This document shows positions 58,001 to 64,000 of a DNA stretch of 64,000 bases, piece after piece (position 1 is the first letter of the stretch; each line of letters starts with the position of its first letter). This stretch comes from Chrysochromulina tobinii (taxonomy: Eukaryota; Haptophyta; Prymnesiales; Chrysochromulinaceae): contig JWZX01003399.1 in assembly GCA_001275005.1 (NCBI GenBank), positions 1 to 64,000 of the forward strand, written 5' to 3'. Below the pieces are notes generated by a model. The model was not told the origin of the DNA and ran no database searches. It worked only from the letters and a program-made list of their open reading frames with translations. A program made the position numbers and the translations under genes.

Positions 58001-59681
58001 TTGCTCCTTGCTGGGCAATCGCCTGCTGCGTGGTCTCGTTACCAATCGCTAGACGGTGCAGGGCGCACGCCGCTTGCTCACATACTTTGGGATCGCCCTG
58101 GGCGCTCAGCAGCTCTACTAAAGGTGCGATACCTCCGGTGTCAGCCACTATCTGTTGGCTCTCCGAGTCGATGGACAAGGAGAGGCTCCATAGTGCGTAA
58201 GCTTGCGCCGCTGGCTTCTTGGTGATCAGAAGGCGCACTTGAGGCTCAGTTCCACCCGCCTTGGCTATCATCATCTCCTGCCCTGGGTTCTCCCCAACCA
58301 TTCGCCAAAGAGCTTGCGCAGCCCGATCTTGGGTTCCACCACTAGCTTCCTCGAGGAGACGAACGAGCAGGCTTGCGATCTGCGCTTGATTACTATTGTG
58401 GCCAAAAGCTAGCGATGAGAGAGCGTTTGCTGCGTTGGTTTGAGCGCGCTCACCATCCGATGCCAGCTGCGTGATCAGGGGAGGGATGGCCATGGCTTCT
58501 GCGATGGCGTCTTTGTTCTCAGGATGATCCTCGGAGAGCGCCCAAAAGGCCCCCCCGACCTCAGCCTCAACCTGGGGAGAGTTGGACTCCGTCAGCAGCA
58601 AGACGAGGTTTACGACGGCCCCGTCCTTGACGATCGCAGTCTGCAGCTCCTTGTTGTGTCGAGAGATCTCCGCGAGGGCCAGTACCGCCTGCGCCTGCAC
58701 GTCTGCCGAATGTCCCTGTCCAAGGTCGGTCAGTTTCACCAACGGGCCGATGCCACCCATGCGAGCAATGCTGTCTTGATTGGCGCGGTGTTTGAGCGCC
58801 AGCATGGCGATTGCGGTCGCCGCGTTTCGCTCACAGGACTCGTGACGAGACTCCAGCAGCACCAGCAGAGGTCTGATGACTCCCGCCTTGGCGATCACAT
58901 CCTGCCGCTCTCCCGTGGAGACAGCCGCGAGCGCAGATGCCGCCTGCGCCTGCGCTTCTCTATTCATGACAGTGAGCAACGCAATCAGCTTGGGTATACC
59001 ACCAAGCTGGTGGACCTCCGCCTGGTTGGCCTCGTTGTCACGCGACAGCTCAGCGATGGCGTGCGCTGCTGCCTCCTGAGCCTTTCCTTGGCCGAGGAGC
59101 CCAACGAGCAAAGGCAGTGCGCCCACTTTGGCGACTGCGTCTCGAGCCATCGCACTCGCCTCGGCAAACCGCGCAAGTGACTCACAAACGTGCACCTGCG
59201 TTTCCACACTGCCATTTTTGAGCAGGTTCACAAGTGGCGCCACAGCCCCAGCTTTGATGAAGGCTGCGCGAGAGGGCTTCAGTATTGATATAGTCTCGAT
59301 GGCAGCCGCGGCCTGCTCTTGGAGCGCGGAATCGCCCGCTTTGACCGCATTTGTCAATGCCAGCACCACGCCAGCGTCGACAATCTGCATCCTGGACTTT
59401 TCGGGGCCGTTTGCGATCTTCGAGATTGCAACGCAGGCGTGTGTTTGCGCAGACGAGCTCCCATTCGCGATGAGGGTCACCAACGGCTTGATGGCGCCCG
59501 CCTCCGCAATTGCATCAGCATTCCCTTGGTTCTGCTCGGCCAGGCTGCGAATCTGCCCGGAAGCTTTTTCCTTGGCCTCCATGCTGCCAGCAGTCACCGC
59601 CTCGACGAGCTGTCTGATGAGTTCCTCGAGACTGCCTGCGATCTTGATGTCCCTGTCGGTGACCCGCGATAGCTTGACCAT
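49023..59681 (-). CDS. Giant armadillo-repeat protein with C-terminal CAP-Gly domain
   Basis: A 3552-residue protein in one uninterrupted 10.7-kb frame from ATG 59681. Nearly the whole length is ARM repeats of about 42 residues, in the variant GAIPPLVSLLxxG...EEAAGALWSLAxxNxxNQ; I estimate over 60 units. The first is GAIKPLVTLIANGSSSAQTH. Acidic or Ser/Lys insertions interrupt the array (around residues 690-720, 1345-1390 and 3100-3140). Residues about 3347-3425 form a CAP-Gly domain: APGFWIGVEFAEANGKNDGS, LGGTRYFTCEAGHGSFLRPD, keeping the GKNDG loop that binds EEY/F tails of tubulin or EB proteins. The tail is basic, Ser-rich and ends in KKRAKLAIAEEDEEE. It is probably a microtubule-linked scaffold, perhaps flagellar; location is inferred. 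Confidence 0.93.
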   Translation of the reverse strand: MVKLSRVTDRDIKIAGSLEELIRQLVEAVTAGSMEAKEKASGQIRSLAEQNQGNADAIAEAGAIKPLVTLIANGSSSAQTHACVAISKIANGPEKSRMQIVDAGVVLALTNAVKAGDSALQEQAAAAIETISILKPSRAAFIKAGAVAPLVNLLKNGSVETQVHVCESLARFAEASAMARDAVAKVGALPLLVGLLGQGKAQEAAAHAIAELSRDNEANQAEVHQLGGIPKLIALLTVMNREAQAQAASALAAVSTGERQDVIAKAGVIRPLLVLLESRHESCERNAATAIAMLALKHRANQDSIARMGGIGPLVKLTDLGQGHSADVQAQAVLALAEISRHNKELQTAIVKDGAVVNLVLLLTESNSPQVEAEVGGAFWALSEDHPENKDAIAEAMAIPPLITQLASDGERAQTNAANALSSLAFGHNSNQAQIASLLVRLLEEASGGTQDRAAQALWRMVGENPGQEMMIAKAGGTEPQVRLLITKKPAAQAYALWSLSLSIDSESQQIVADTGGIAPLVELLSAQGDPKVCEQAACALHRLAIGNETTQQAIAQQGAITPLIKLLSSGEGRSPEYAAACLSELSCIPSNKVAIDQGGGILPLVALLGEVKSQPKLSLKERLRQATMMSTKINHHQAADFKAIIETAKASTANRLEQTEDMKKWIAETSLKASKRYAAATLARLAYDVESQEKKDVDRKDIISPSPDKKSVTSTPIAPIAPPRATIEKANEIAAAGAIPPLVSLLNGTMGSEAQEEAGGALVALAQTEKCRILITESGGIAPLVLLLGSSNQVSRGHAEAALVKLSIEKPTRVIIIQRLVGMLEASQTMSAKEEATAALVNLARESTENRISILEAGGIPKLLELLKEKSTTVLENAVSALSKLAYQNKKTQAAIAAAQGVAILVQTLTVYLKEATGVKLCELTAEAIRNLANENKYIQTLSLNEGAHIPLVSLLSHPVSKLKANAAGALAALARDHPDNQSAIQKAGAIPPICANVRDGSAETKEESAAVLWSLAKDNTPIKTMIAQLGGIDPLLSMLAFGASDASSAHAAGALAALATSHNENRAIITKKMIASLDTNTSAARARRFLLAVGTLCEDDGPNQDAFSKGGGIQFLIAWMGVAMADETVQLPVAKALLAIVGNNAATQSIVGRLGAIPNLVEIVKKSSLEAKEKATCALWHLATLPANRRKILQANAIVPLVKLLRAESDSGPQLAAMTLVRLAEGSPSASASIAKAGSIKPLVRLLTKGSPGTQQISASALAALALVTRNRDIIANAGAIEPLVKLLSDKGLGTPETAARALAHLAVDDDKDEHMHEKETGAKDAKVEAEEADPHALDDSAAGVDAGDEIDDDELNVDDIEFASDDEGFHFSMVGSEQRRMHIKEAGGIPTLIAMLDGSNLNPGEILKPAVIGGWSVVGVGIQGCTDIPELFVGSGVAFQARIGMQEQAASTLARLTSRNKCMQDAVLQENGVPPLLSLIRDGSQLAQEAAASTLWSLCHDTGNQKKLIRYPSFLVDLVTLVKSGTPKAQNACAAAIAELLDGYVSGHNRTHRESKEEDPDESSRLETDATHSTSLSDETFKNRRRDNVILAILDAGGVPPLVKLCEHGRMEGKIKAAACFWHLAMDKELQRAIAANGGIRPLVSLFSDSNEEGIRYASKGLARLAIENSDNQAQIAKRLVGLLDNTDASVVSRAAHDLQALAQSHPKCPLVIVGAGAISPLVSVLSNGATEEGRAAASKTLYTLANSGDAEIMTGLAIGLVALLGAGSDLAQECVTGLLLTLSSGSETDISNRHAIANAGPFMMLCHQLKSANAKIRMLAAAVMSRLSGDSDENVKTIAAHGGVPLLVKILDSDGTDLGKEAQSCATTVLDDMTRCNKEHAVVVTNEGGISRLIALLKSKQAIECKAKASSILGVIAWLDPKSSTDAAEKDCTEPLITLLRTENKSAQQAAAYALSGIAAGGPANQDIVQKANGVNVLVELLKKTVSAMAKSVGPNRSPSTEETIDELQVQVLANVSKAIAELARDNKLTQGAFTDHGALQPLIFLVNSAPTESPKEEAAGALWCLASKNTKIQTLIAGAGGMESLVKLVGRTTPRGQEQAAGAFHSLALNHEQNQTKISQLLVQLLRDSSPSSDTQEKAARAISRFASADLADVVGRRNQDSLAFAGCIELTVSLLTPKLHTLHKSDNASKGNLTRQPTLASFKYDPNEDDEGIHRGEHHKTQQELCSALWSLSKGHERNQKLIAHQGGIPLLIALLDDHPDIHYDAAGALWSLSEEPTNQELIAEAGGIPKLCGLLKYVAVNKAARETASGALERLAANADNRVLIADSNGVDLLIPLFDGGSAGTKKHVNAALLALTKDNPSNQFFVCSGLVAMLASAGEETSEVSQQTAAQVSKLEAQTHATRVLYTMSFNAENRDAFTRTSCAVQLVRQLKSGSEEAQSMASDALSNLAQVSADLRVQVTTELVKLLSSNKADVRQRAGTTLRNNNASGGDAKRHQKQAATQGGVAPLVDLLKAGLNDDRVEAQEYALSSLTVINDRNQRRGLVMEGCIPAVIQSLSLGKISPQSQEHAICVLAFIAEDNENHNEIIKAKGIRLLIEALSAEKTLSLTAMRAAATGLAHLAADDVDRQKLVCEAIEPLVKWLSKTDALRLGAARALAAICRGNKPLQVRVAQALAIAPLVSMLEKHASPEGYEAACESIATLAVDNPNNQAEIAQKGAIPLLIRLLQDTKPAICENAALAVAMLSDLADNKLLVANHGGIKPLITLLSTGNLAAKMFAARAVSLLAHENEENQLALIHAAIPLADLLSSELSETQEWAQLAMLRLGLNPSNRATVVKPLVAVLSGRNTSAQLKAAECLAMLLERCPAARSTIASAGAIPPLVQLLGNGQRSDLHTPPERAALVLSELVRLPESKIDVVREGGLQPLVVMLSSSCRESQAHAACALWHLSVVAEHKPMIVGMNSVQPLVKLLTHGSAQSQKCAARTLWQLCSSTDTKVLFVQLNGIQSLVTCLRRNSKSKVTLTPSNSTPPSGAKQSSQYATTQTQARPASSAAPGAAPTGAGQDADEAQEESVQEAVATVLSEFACTQSANRALIVDAGGLIVFMDILCDHSPSNAVVEHVLKGLWGLSQETRYRTKIARREGLIIKLVDLLVNTTGEMQKLAATTLVTLGKTQSARAEMLAAINRPQGEIPESSGPGKNAFDAPRASAVDTLQMLRFMKDAFMRSQVEEILNLISTPSSETTSVGPLQLSLPFQSPRVFSPRIKSNPAPLIDYCAPMVMMPTSLLPGRRTSPTKGASEVLLARFRDKLEANPELWMITRKVTKPEEVTDLYMADLAVQFKVNELVQVTTESPEGEPMLRKATIRFVGKAPEVAPGFWIGVEFAEANGKNDGSLGGTRYFTCEAGHGSFLRPDKIQHILKTPYAASPTRLTMSNKQAAVQSPGKQRPPSDDGAADLATDRKNPLGKKPDSRPPTVRSIPSSRKLEKSFKDSPKDSSRNKGEASGRTTPAPPTPKSSNGKAGETYKKNTKKRAKLAIAEEDEEE

Positions 59682-60253
59682 TTCGCCAATCTAGGAGCCC
59701 CCACGCTGGGCGACTCCTGTTTGCGTCTTCCAGCCAGCGCGCGCGCTCACGAGGCGAGCACGCGACGAGCGAAAGAACTCCTGGATTCAGCCAAATCGAT
59801 GGGCTTCTCCGAAACTTTCTGTACCCAAGTTTATAGTTTTTGGACGGATTTCAGCAGATTTTGTTCTATTTCTTCCCCGACGCCCCGCGAGTGTACGGGA
59901 TTTATGTCAAGAGTTTCTTAAGCGTGTCTGAATACCGACTGTACTTGAGAGCCGTGTGCCACAGACGGCATTAAGGCTCAAGGGCGGTGGCCAGCGCCTA
60001 GTCCTCTCTCAGATTCACTTCCGACTCCGTGCGCTGCGTGCTCAGTTCTGTCCGCGCTCGAACCTCGATTCGCTCGCGCCCTTCGCGTCACGCGCCAACG
60101 GCTCTGGTCCATCCTTCGGTCCACCAAAATGCCGGCTGCTGCAACGACGTCGACACCAACTGCCAACTCTTCGAGCCTGGCTCTGCGCTCCGCCACCTCT
60201 GGAGCCCACGACACCAATGACCACTGGTGACTCCGCCGCCGTCCAGTCCATGG
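59682..60253. other. Intergenic region between two minus-strand genes, no gene seen
   Basis: This is 572 bp downstream of exportin-7 and upstream of the giant ARM gene. No promoter box was recognised. Confidence 0.45.
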
Positions 60254-63200
60254 CTACACAATGCTGCGTACGTCGTGGCGGAATTGAGATAAATTCTGCG
60301 TAAACTTGTCGCGCGTCTTGACGTCAAGGTTGGCGTGCTCACCGCGCGGCACGCCAGCCATGAGCTTCTCGAACGCCTGCGCGAGCTTCTGCTGCCTGCC
60401 CGGGTGGGCTGCCATCGAGCCGAGCGCCTGCGCCTGCCATTTTTGGTATGCGTCCTCGTTGATCAGGATGAGCGCCAACAGGGGGCGCGAGAGCGACCAC
60501 TGGTTGGTGCACTCCTCGAAGACGATCATATGCAGCAGCACAGCGAGCTGGAAGGCGAAGAGCTCTCGCTCAGTGCCCAGCTTGCTCACACCCTTGGCGC
60601 CGTCCTCGTCCCGCTCGGCCAACTCTTGGAAGTGGAACGCCGCAAGGTGGTCGAGCGCGGCGGCGCACTGCGACGAGATCGCGACCTCGTGCGACTTGAG
60701 CCCCTCGCTGAGCGAGTTGCACAGGTGGCGAAGCACGGGCGGCTCGAGCTCGGCGATCACGGTGGTGTGGTTGCGCATGAGCAACTCCATGAGTGTGAAG
60801 TAGGCGCGGCTCAGCTTCGGGTAAGCGAGGATGTCCTCGAGCTTGACGCGCAGGCACATCTGGATCATCACTTCGAGGCAGTCGGAGAGAGCGCGGTCTC
60901 CATAGAGCGCGAACACACCGAAGTTGACGTAACTACCCGAGAGCGCTCTCGTGAGCATCGTCATGCATATGTGGATGCCCTTGAACTTGTGCGTGTACGG
61001 GTCGGCGCCCACGGGCAGCTCCGACTCGATGCACTGGCGGCCATACGCGACGAGCATCGCGGATGCGTCGCGAAAGAGCAGGATACCATTGGGTGAGGAC
61101 GAGTCGAACGTGAGCCGTTGCGCCTTGTTATAGACCAGCTCGGCGTAGAGCTTGAGCAGAGGTGTCGTGAATTCAGGCACGGCGTGGAAGGTGAGCACGG
61201 CTCGGTGCAGCAGGGGAGTGAACTCGGGGTACAGCCAATCGAAGAAGAGGCCGTACGTGCGCCGGTTGGAGCACGCGCACACGATGCCACGCAGATCTCG
61301 GAGCATCCCGATGAGCGCTGTCCTCACGTGTGGCTCGGCGAAGGCGCGCTCGCTCTGCGCCTTGAGGGAGCGCAGCCAGCGTGTGAACGGCTCCATGAAC
61401 GCCTTGAACTTGACGCCGATGTCGTCGAGGAAGAGCAGCTTGCAGAGCGTGCTGTAAAACGAGGTGCGCTGCCGCAGGTTCTCAGGAACGAGCAAAAAAG
61501 GGAACTCCTCGGCGGTGTGGTGCAGCAGCATGTAGCGCACCGAGTCGAGCTTGAGAAGCAGCTTGGACGAGCAGTAGCCGCTCGCCAGGTCCGAGAAGAG
61601 TGCAAGCGTCTTCTCGATCACCTTGAAGCAGTCGCAGCGCAGCTTGAGGTTGGCCACGATCTTGTTCACAAAGACGCCGAGCACAGCAAAGTGGTCGCCC
61701 AGATTCACCCGCTCGGCGAGGCGCGAGTACACCTTCGTCGAGGCGGTGGCCTGGTCACCCACATAGACCTTCCGAAACTGCTGCAGGAAGAAGAGCACCG
61801 CGCTCTGCAGGTGCTGATTGCTCGGGCAATTGCAGCGCTCACGCGCCACGTCGGGGTCGTCGATCAGGGGAATCAGCTGCAGAACCACGCTCGTCAGCTC
61901 GCCGTCGATGAACTGCTGCGTCTCGGCGTTCGAGTTTGGCGTCAGGTGAGATCCGAGGATCTGCCCAATGATGTAAATGAGCCACGAGAGCTCGCCCTCG
62001 CTCTGCGCGAGCCGCATCTGCACCTCGGGATTCCCCGTGCGATCGCCGATCGGAAGGGTAAGTGCCTGCTGGTAGAGGCGCGCCGACGGCTCAAACAGCG
62101 AGAGCACGTATGAGGAGACCTGCTGTAACTGGAAGCGGCAGAGCGACGGGAAGGTCTCGAGCTGCTCGGTGAGCTGCTCGTCGTCATCGAGCGGGTCGTC
62201 TAAGTCCGCGTCAGCCGAGCGCAGCAACGTCGAGACCAACTCCATGCGCGAGTTAATGAAGGCCGTAATGATCTGAGGCACGTAGTTCTCGAGCTGCGAG
62301 GGCGTCTCGGGCTTTAGGTAGGGCATCGAAGCGACGAGTCGTGACCACACGGAAAGGAGGTAGTACACGCTGTTTGACGCCCACTCCCAGTGCTTAAATG
62401 AGTCCACTGTGAACGTCGCCACCAGCGCTATCCATGCCTTGTAGTCGTCGCACTGCACGAGCTCGGACAGCTGAAAGTTGGCCTTTAGTCGCGAGAGCAG
62501 GCGGCAGAGCTCGTGGTAGTTGTCGTGATCGGCGAGCCCGCACTGTGTCTGCAGGATCAACAGGCTGCCGCGCACCATCCGCTGCAAGAAGCTCTGCCGC
62601 TCCTCATCGGAAGAGAACAACGAGCGTCGCAGCGAGCCAAGCAACACGAGCACCTGGATCGTTAGCGACTGGATCGGCGGCTGCGTTGAGCGATACAGGT
62701 CGAAGAAGAGCGCGCTGGTGGCGCTATCCTCCATGGTCCCGCGCCAGGTCGAGGGCACCTGGATCGTGCCGAGCTCCTCGGACGCCTCGTCCAGTGTCGT
62801 CCCTATGAAGTCATAGCTCAAGCACGCGAGCGCTAGCTGAAGGGAATGCTCGCGGATGCGCGCGAGCTCAGGCTCCGAGGCGGGGATGGCGTGCGTCTGC
62901 AACTGCTGCAGCGTTTGCAGCGACATCTTGAAGATCTGGTACAGGCACACGTCGCGGAAACTCCCCGCGATCTTGCGGTGCTGCGTGAGCGAACGCGTGT
63001 TCGCCGTCGAGTTCATCTCCGTCACCAGCGCCTCGAGCAGCTGCAAGCCGAGCACCAGGTGGCCAGGCGTCGCGTGCAGGAAGCGGCCAACCTCGTGCAT
63101 GACCTGCTGCTGATCCTCCATCTCGGCCCAACCAAACTTGGTCGCGCACGCCACCAACTGCACCAGCAACGCCGTCACAAAATTGGTGCACATGATCCCG

Positions 63201-63496
63201 TTGGTCGCCAGAAAGTTGAGCGTGTAATTGCGGTACTCAGCGCGCTGCGCGGGCGTGAAATGGTTCCACGACTGCACGATGAGCTTCTTGAACGCGTTGG
63301 CGGCCACCAGCTGCGCTTGCGGCATCGTCGAACTGGTGAGCACAAATTGGCATTGCGGGATATGCTCTGGATTTGACGCCAGCTGCACCAGTGCCGCCTC
63401 GGCCTTGGTGCGCTCCTCCGCGCTGGGCGAATTGTACAGCATGTGGCAGTAGCCCTCGAAGGTGGCTAGACTTGTCGAGTGGGCGGACGACGCCAT
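60254..63496 (-). CDS. XPO7: Exportin-7 (RanBP16) karyopherin
   Basis: Nuclear transport receptor of the importin-beta family. 1080 residues from ATG 63496, very near human XPO7 (1087), in one exon. The importin-beta N-terminal domain starts ATFEGYCHMLYNSPSAEERT with ANAFKKLIVQSW. Diagnostic XPO7 blocks include YDFIGTTLDEASEELGTIQV, ALFFDLYRSTQPPIQSL, NYHELCRLLSRLKANFQLSE LV and TVDSFKHWEWASNSVYYLLS. HEAT-type helices continue to the end with no insertion or gap. The open frame continues 52 codons upstream, but that part is Arg-rich and lies before a good ATG. The cargo of XPO7 is broad; Ran dependence is expected from the family. Confidence 0.95.
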   Translation of the reverse strand: MASSAHSTSLATFEGYCHMLYNSPSAEERTKAEAALVQLASNPEHIPQCQFVLTSSTMPQAQLVAANAFKKLIVQSWNHFTPAQRAEYRNYTLNFLATNGIMCTNFVTALLVQLVACATKFGWAEMEDQQQVMHEVGRFLHATPGHLVLGLQLLEALVTEMNSTANTRSLTQHRKIAGSFRDVCLYQIFKMSLQTLQQLQTHAIPASEPELARIREHSLQLALACLSYDFIGTTLDEASEELGTIQVPSTWRGTMEDSATSALFFDLYRSTQPPIQSLTIQVLVLLGSLRRSLFSSDEERQSFLQRMVRGSLLILQTQCGLADHDNYHELCRLLSRLKANFQLSELVQCDDYKAWIALVATFTVDSFKHWEWASNSVYYLLSVWSRLVASMPYLKPETPSQLENYVPQIITAFINSRMELVSTLLRSADADLDDPLDDDEQLTEQLETFPSLCRFQLQQVSSYVLSLFEPSARLYQQALTLPIGDRTGNPEVQMRLAQSEGELSWLIYIIGQILGSHLTPNSNAETQQFIDGELTSVVLQLIPLIDDPDVARERCNCPSNQHLQSAVLFFLQQFRKVYVGDQATASTKVYSRLAERVNLGDHFAVLGVFVNKIVANLKLRCDCFKVIEKTLALFSDLASGYCSSKLLLKLDSVRYMLLHHTAEEFPFLLVPENLRQRTSFYSTLCKLLFLDDIGVKFKAFMEPFTRWLRSLKAQSERAFAEPHVRTALIGMLRDLRGIVCACSNRRTYGLFFDWLYPEFTPLLHRAVLTFHAVPEFTTPLLKLYAELVYNKAQRLTFDSSSPNGILLFRDASAMLVAYGRQCIESELPVGADPYTHKFKGIHICMTMLTRALSGSYVNFGVFALYGDRALSDCLEVMIQMCLRVKLEDILAYPKLSRAYFTLMELLMRNHTTVIAELEPPVLRHLCNSLSEGLKSHEVAISSQCAAALDHLAAFHFQELAERDEDGAKGVSKLGTERELFAFQLAVLLHMIVFEECTNQWSLSRPLLALILINEDAYQKWQAQALGSMAAHPGRQQKLAQAFEKLMAGVPRGEHANLDVKTRDKFTQNLSQFRHDVRSIV

Positions 63497-63806
63497 GGCA
63501 GATCGCGCGCGGTCGAGAAGACGGCGTCGACGACCGGCGATGTTCAGTACTGTACTGTGTGCCGCGCGCGCGCGCCGTCGCCGCGCCGAACGAAATACCA
63601 TGGTGCTGCCGAAATTGAGATTTCGAAGCCACGTCGCACTGTTCTGCAGCACAGATCATAAATGATGACTCTACAGCCGTGCCTCGTCGTTCGTTCCAGG
63701 GCCCTCTCGGCCAGACACACACCCACAAGCCCAGAAAAGGCGTGCGTGGGAGGCGCTCACATGTTGACTCAGCCGTGCCACCGGGCTGTGGTTTGTTTCT
63801 AATAGG
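63497..63806. other. Intergenic region carrying a dispersed repeat copy
   Basis: This lies between exportin-7 and the 3' end of the next minus-strand gene. The only recognised feature is the repeat at 63686-63760. Confidence 0.5.
63686..63760 (-). repeat. Dispersed ~75-bp repeat, copy B
   Basis: The reverse complement reads GTGAGCGCCTCCCACGCACG onward and differs from copy A at only a few positions. Confidence 0.8.
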
Positions 63807-64000
63807 CTATCCTCTTCCACTCTTAGCCGCGCGCTTGGCGCGTGCACCGCGCGGCGACGAGACGGCTCCCGTATCCACCTCGGGCGCGCGCTGAACCACC
63901 ACGGTCGAGGCGGCCTCGGCAGTGGCCTCGCCGTCAGCGCCCGCATGATCGGCGTCGAGCTCGTCGGGGGCGCTGCGCTCTGGCTCCTTGCGCGCTGCTT
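63807..64000 (-). CDS. C-terminus of a gene cut by the window edge
   Basis: The frame starting at 63998 gives 63 residues and a TAG stop at 63807-63809. It reads KEPERSAPDELDADHAGADG, then an Ala/Glu/Thr stretch and a basic end (GARAKRAAKSGRG). It is acidic then basic and disordered, with no domain. It was chosen over the other two minus frames because its composition and codon endings match the neighbouring genes. The rest of the gene lies beyond the window. Confidence 0.55.
   Translation of the reverse strand, partial: AARKEPERSAPDELDADHAGADGEATAEAASTVVVQRAPEVDTGAVSSPRGARAKRAAKSGRG

Noticed and set aside
49023-59681. Bacterial origin of the giant intronless gene
   Set aside because: CAP-Gly is a eukaryotic domain, and the repeat type is common in eukaryotes; lack of introns alone is not evidence of transfer in this intron-poor genome.
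60335-62113. Plus-strand open frames across exportin-7
   Set aside because: They are antisense shadows of a fully conserved gene.

Overview
This window is nuclear DNA of a GC-rich, gene-dense, intron-poor eukaryotic alga with a red-lineage secondary plastid, most likely a haptophyte (a pavlovophyte is possible; the species is inferred, not proven). The eukaryotic evidence is direct: spliceosomal introns, both GT-AG and GC-AG, and genes for mitochondrial complex I, the APC/C, RNA polymerase II, prefoldin and exportin-7. The plastid evidence is the presequences with a Phe at the predicted signal-peptide cleavage site (AFAP in a plastid L13, NAAF in an MFS transporter) and a Tat-like thylakoid lumen signal. 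No tRNA, rRNA, CRISPR array or complete transposon was recognised.

Layout. 0.1-0.65 kb: PH-like and SAM-like fragments. 1.1-1.8 (-): NDUFA13. 2.2-5.6 (-): ANAPC2, whose introns carry tandem duplications. 5.8-7.3 (+): coiled-coil protein. 8.0-8.7 (-): plastid L13. 9.2-13.5 (+): 1432-aa repeat protein. 13.9-14.8 (+): AlkB-type dioxygenase. 15.4-16.0 (+): RPB9. 16.5-19.9 (+): chromatin reader with MBD, CW, AP2-like, CXXC and SAM domains. 20.3-22.4 (+): FKBP-TPR-cyclophilin. 22.7-23.8 (-): PAS-PNPOx-like. 24.0-25.1 (+): longin SNARE. 25.3-27.0 (+): low-complexity protein. 27.7-28.7 (-): DUF7918-like. 29.4-30.6 (-): TPR protein. 30.8-32.8 (-): LRR protein. 33.4-34.5 (+): alpha/beta hydrolase. 34.8-35.5 (-): prefoldin 4. 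35.7-37.2 (-): MFS. 37.7-39.0 (-): GT31-like. 39.3-39.9 (+): small relative of the 1432-aa repeat protein. 40.3-42.1 (+): SET methyltransferase. 42.3-42.7 (+): ABM monooxygenase. 42.9-44.5 (+): ankyrin. 45.0-46.5 (+): PC-esterase-like. 47.0-47.5 (+): lumenal PsbQ-like protein. 47.7-48.5 (-): mitochondrial S6. 49.0-59.7 (-): 3552-aa armadillo/CAP-Gly protein. 60.3-63.5 (-): exportin-7. 63.8-64.0 (-): C-terminus of another gene.

The genes are not an operon; neighbours are functionally unrelated, and starts are often divergent with short shared promoters. The most interesting signals are: (i) introns in ANAPC2 that look recently born by duplication of exon-flanking DNA, with a homologous 3' body in two adjacent introns, and the same direct repeat across both splice junctions in several other genes; (ii) unusual architectures (giant ARM + CAP-Gly; MBD-CW-AP2-Tudor-CXXC-AP2-MBD-SAM; FKBP-TPR-Cyp; PAS-PNPOx); (iii) a SNARE lacking its zero-layer arginine; (iv) a dispersed ~75-bp repeat in three places. 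Intron boundaries were placed by eye from reading frame, splice signals and remembered family alignments; none was confirmed by transcript data.
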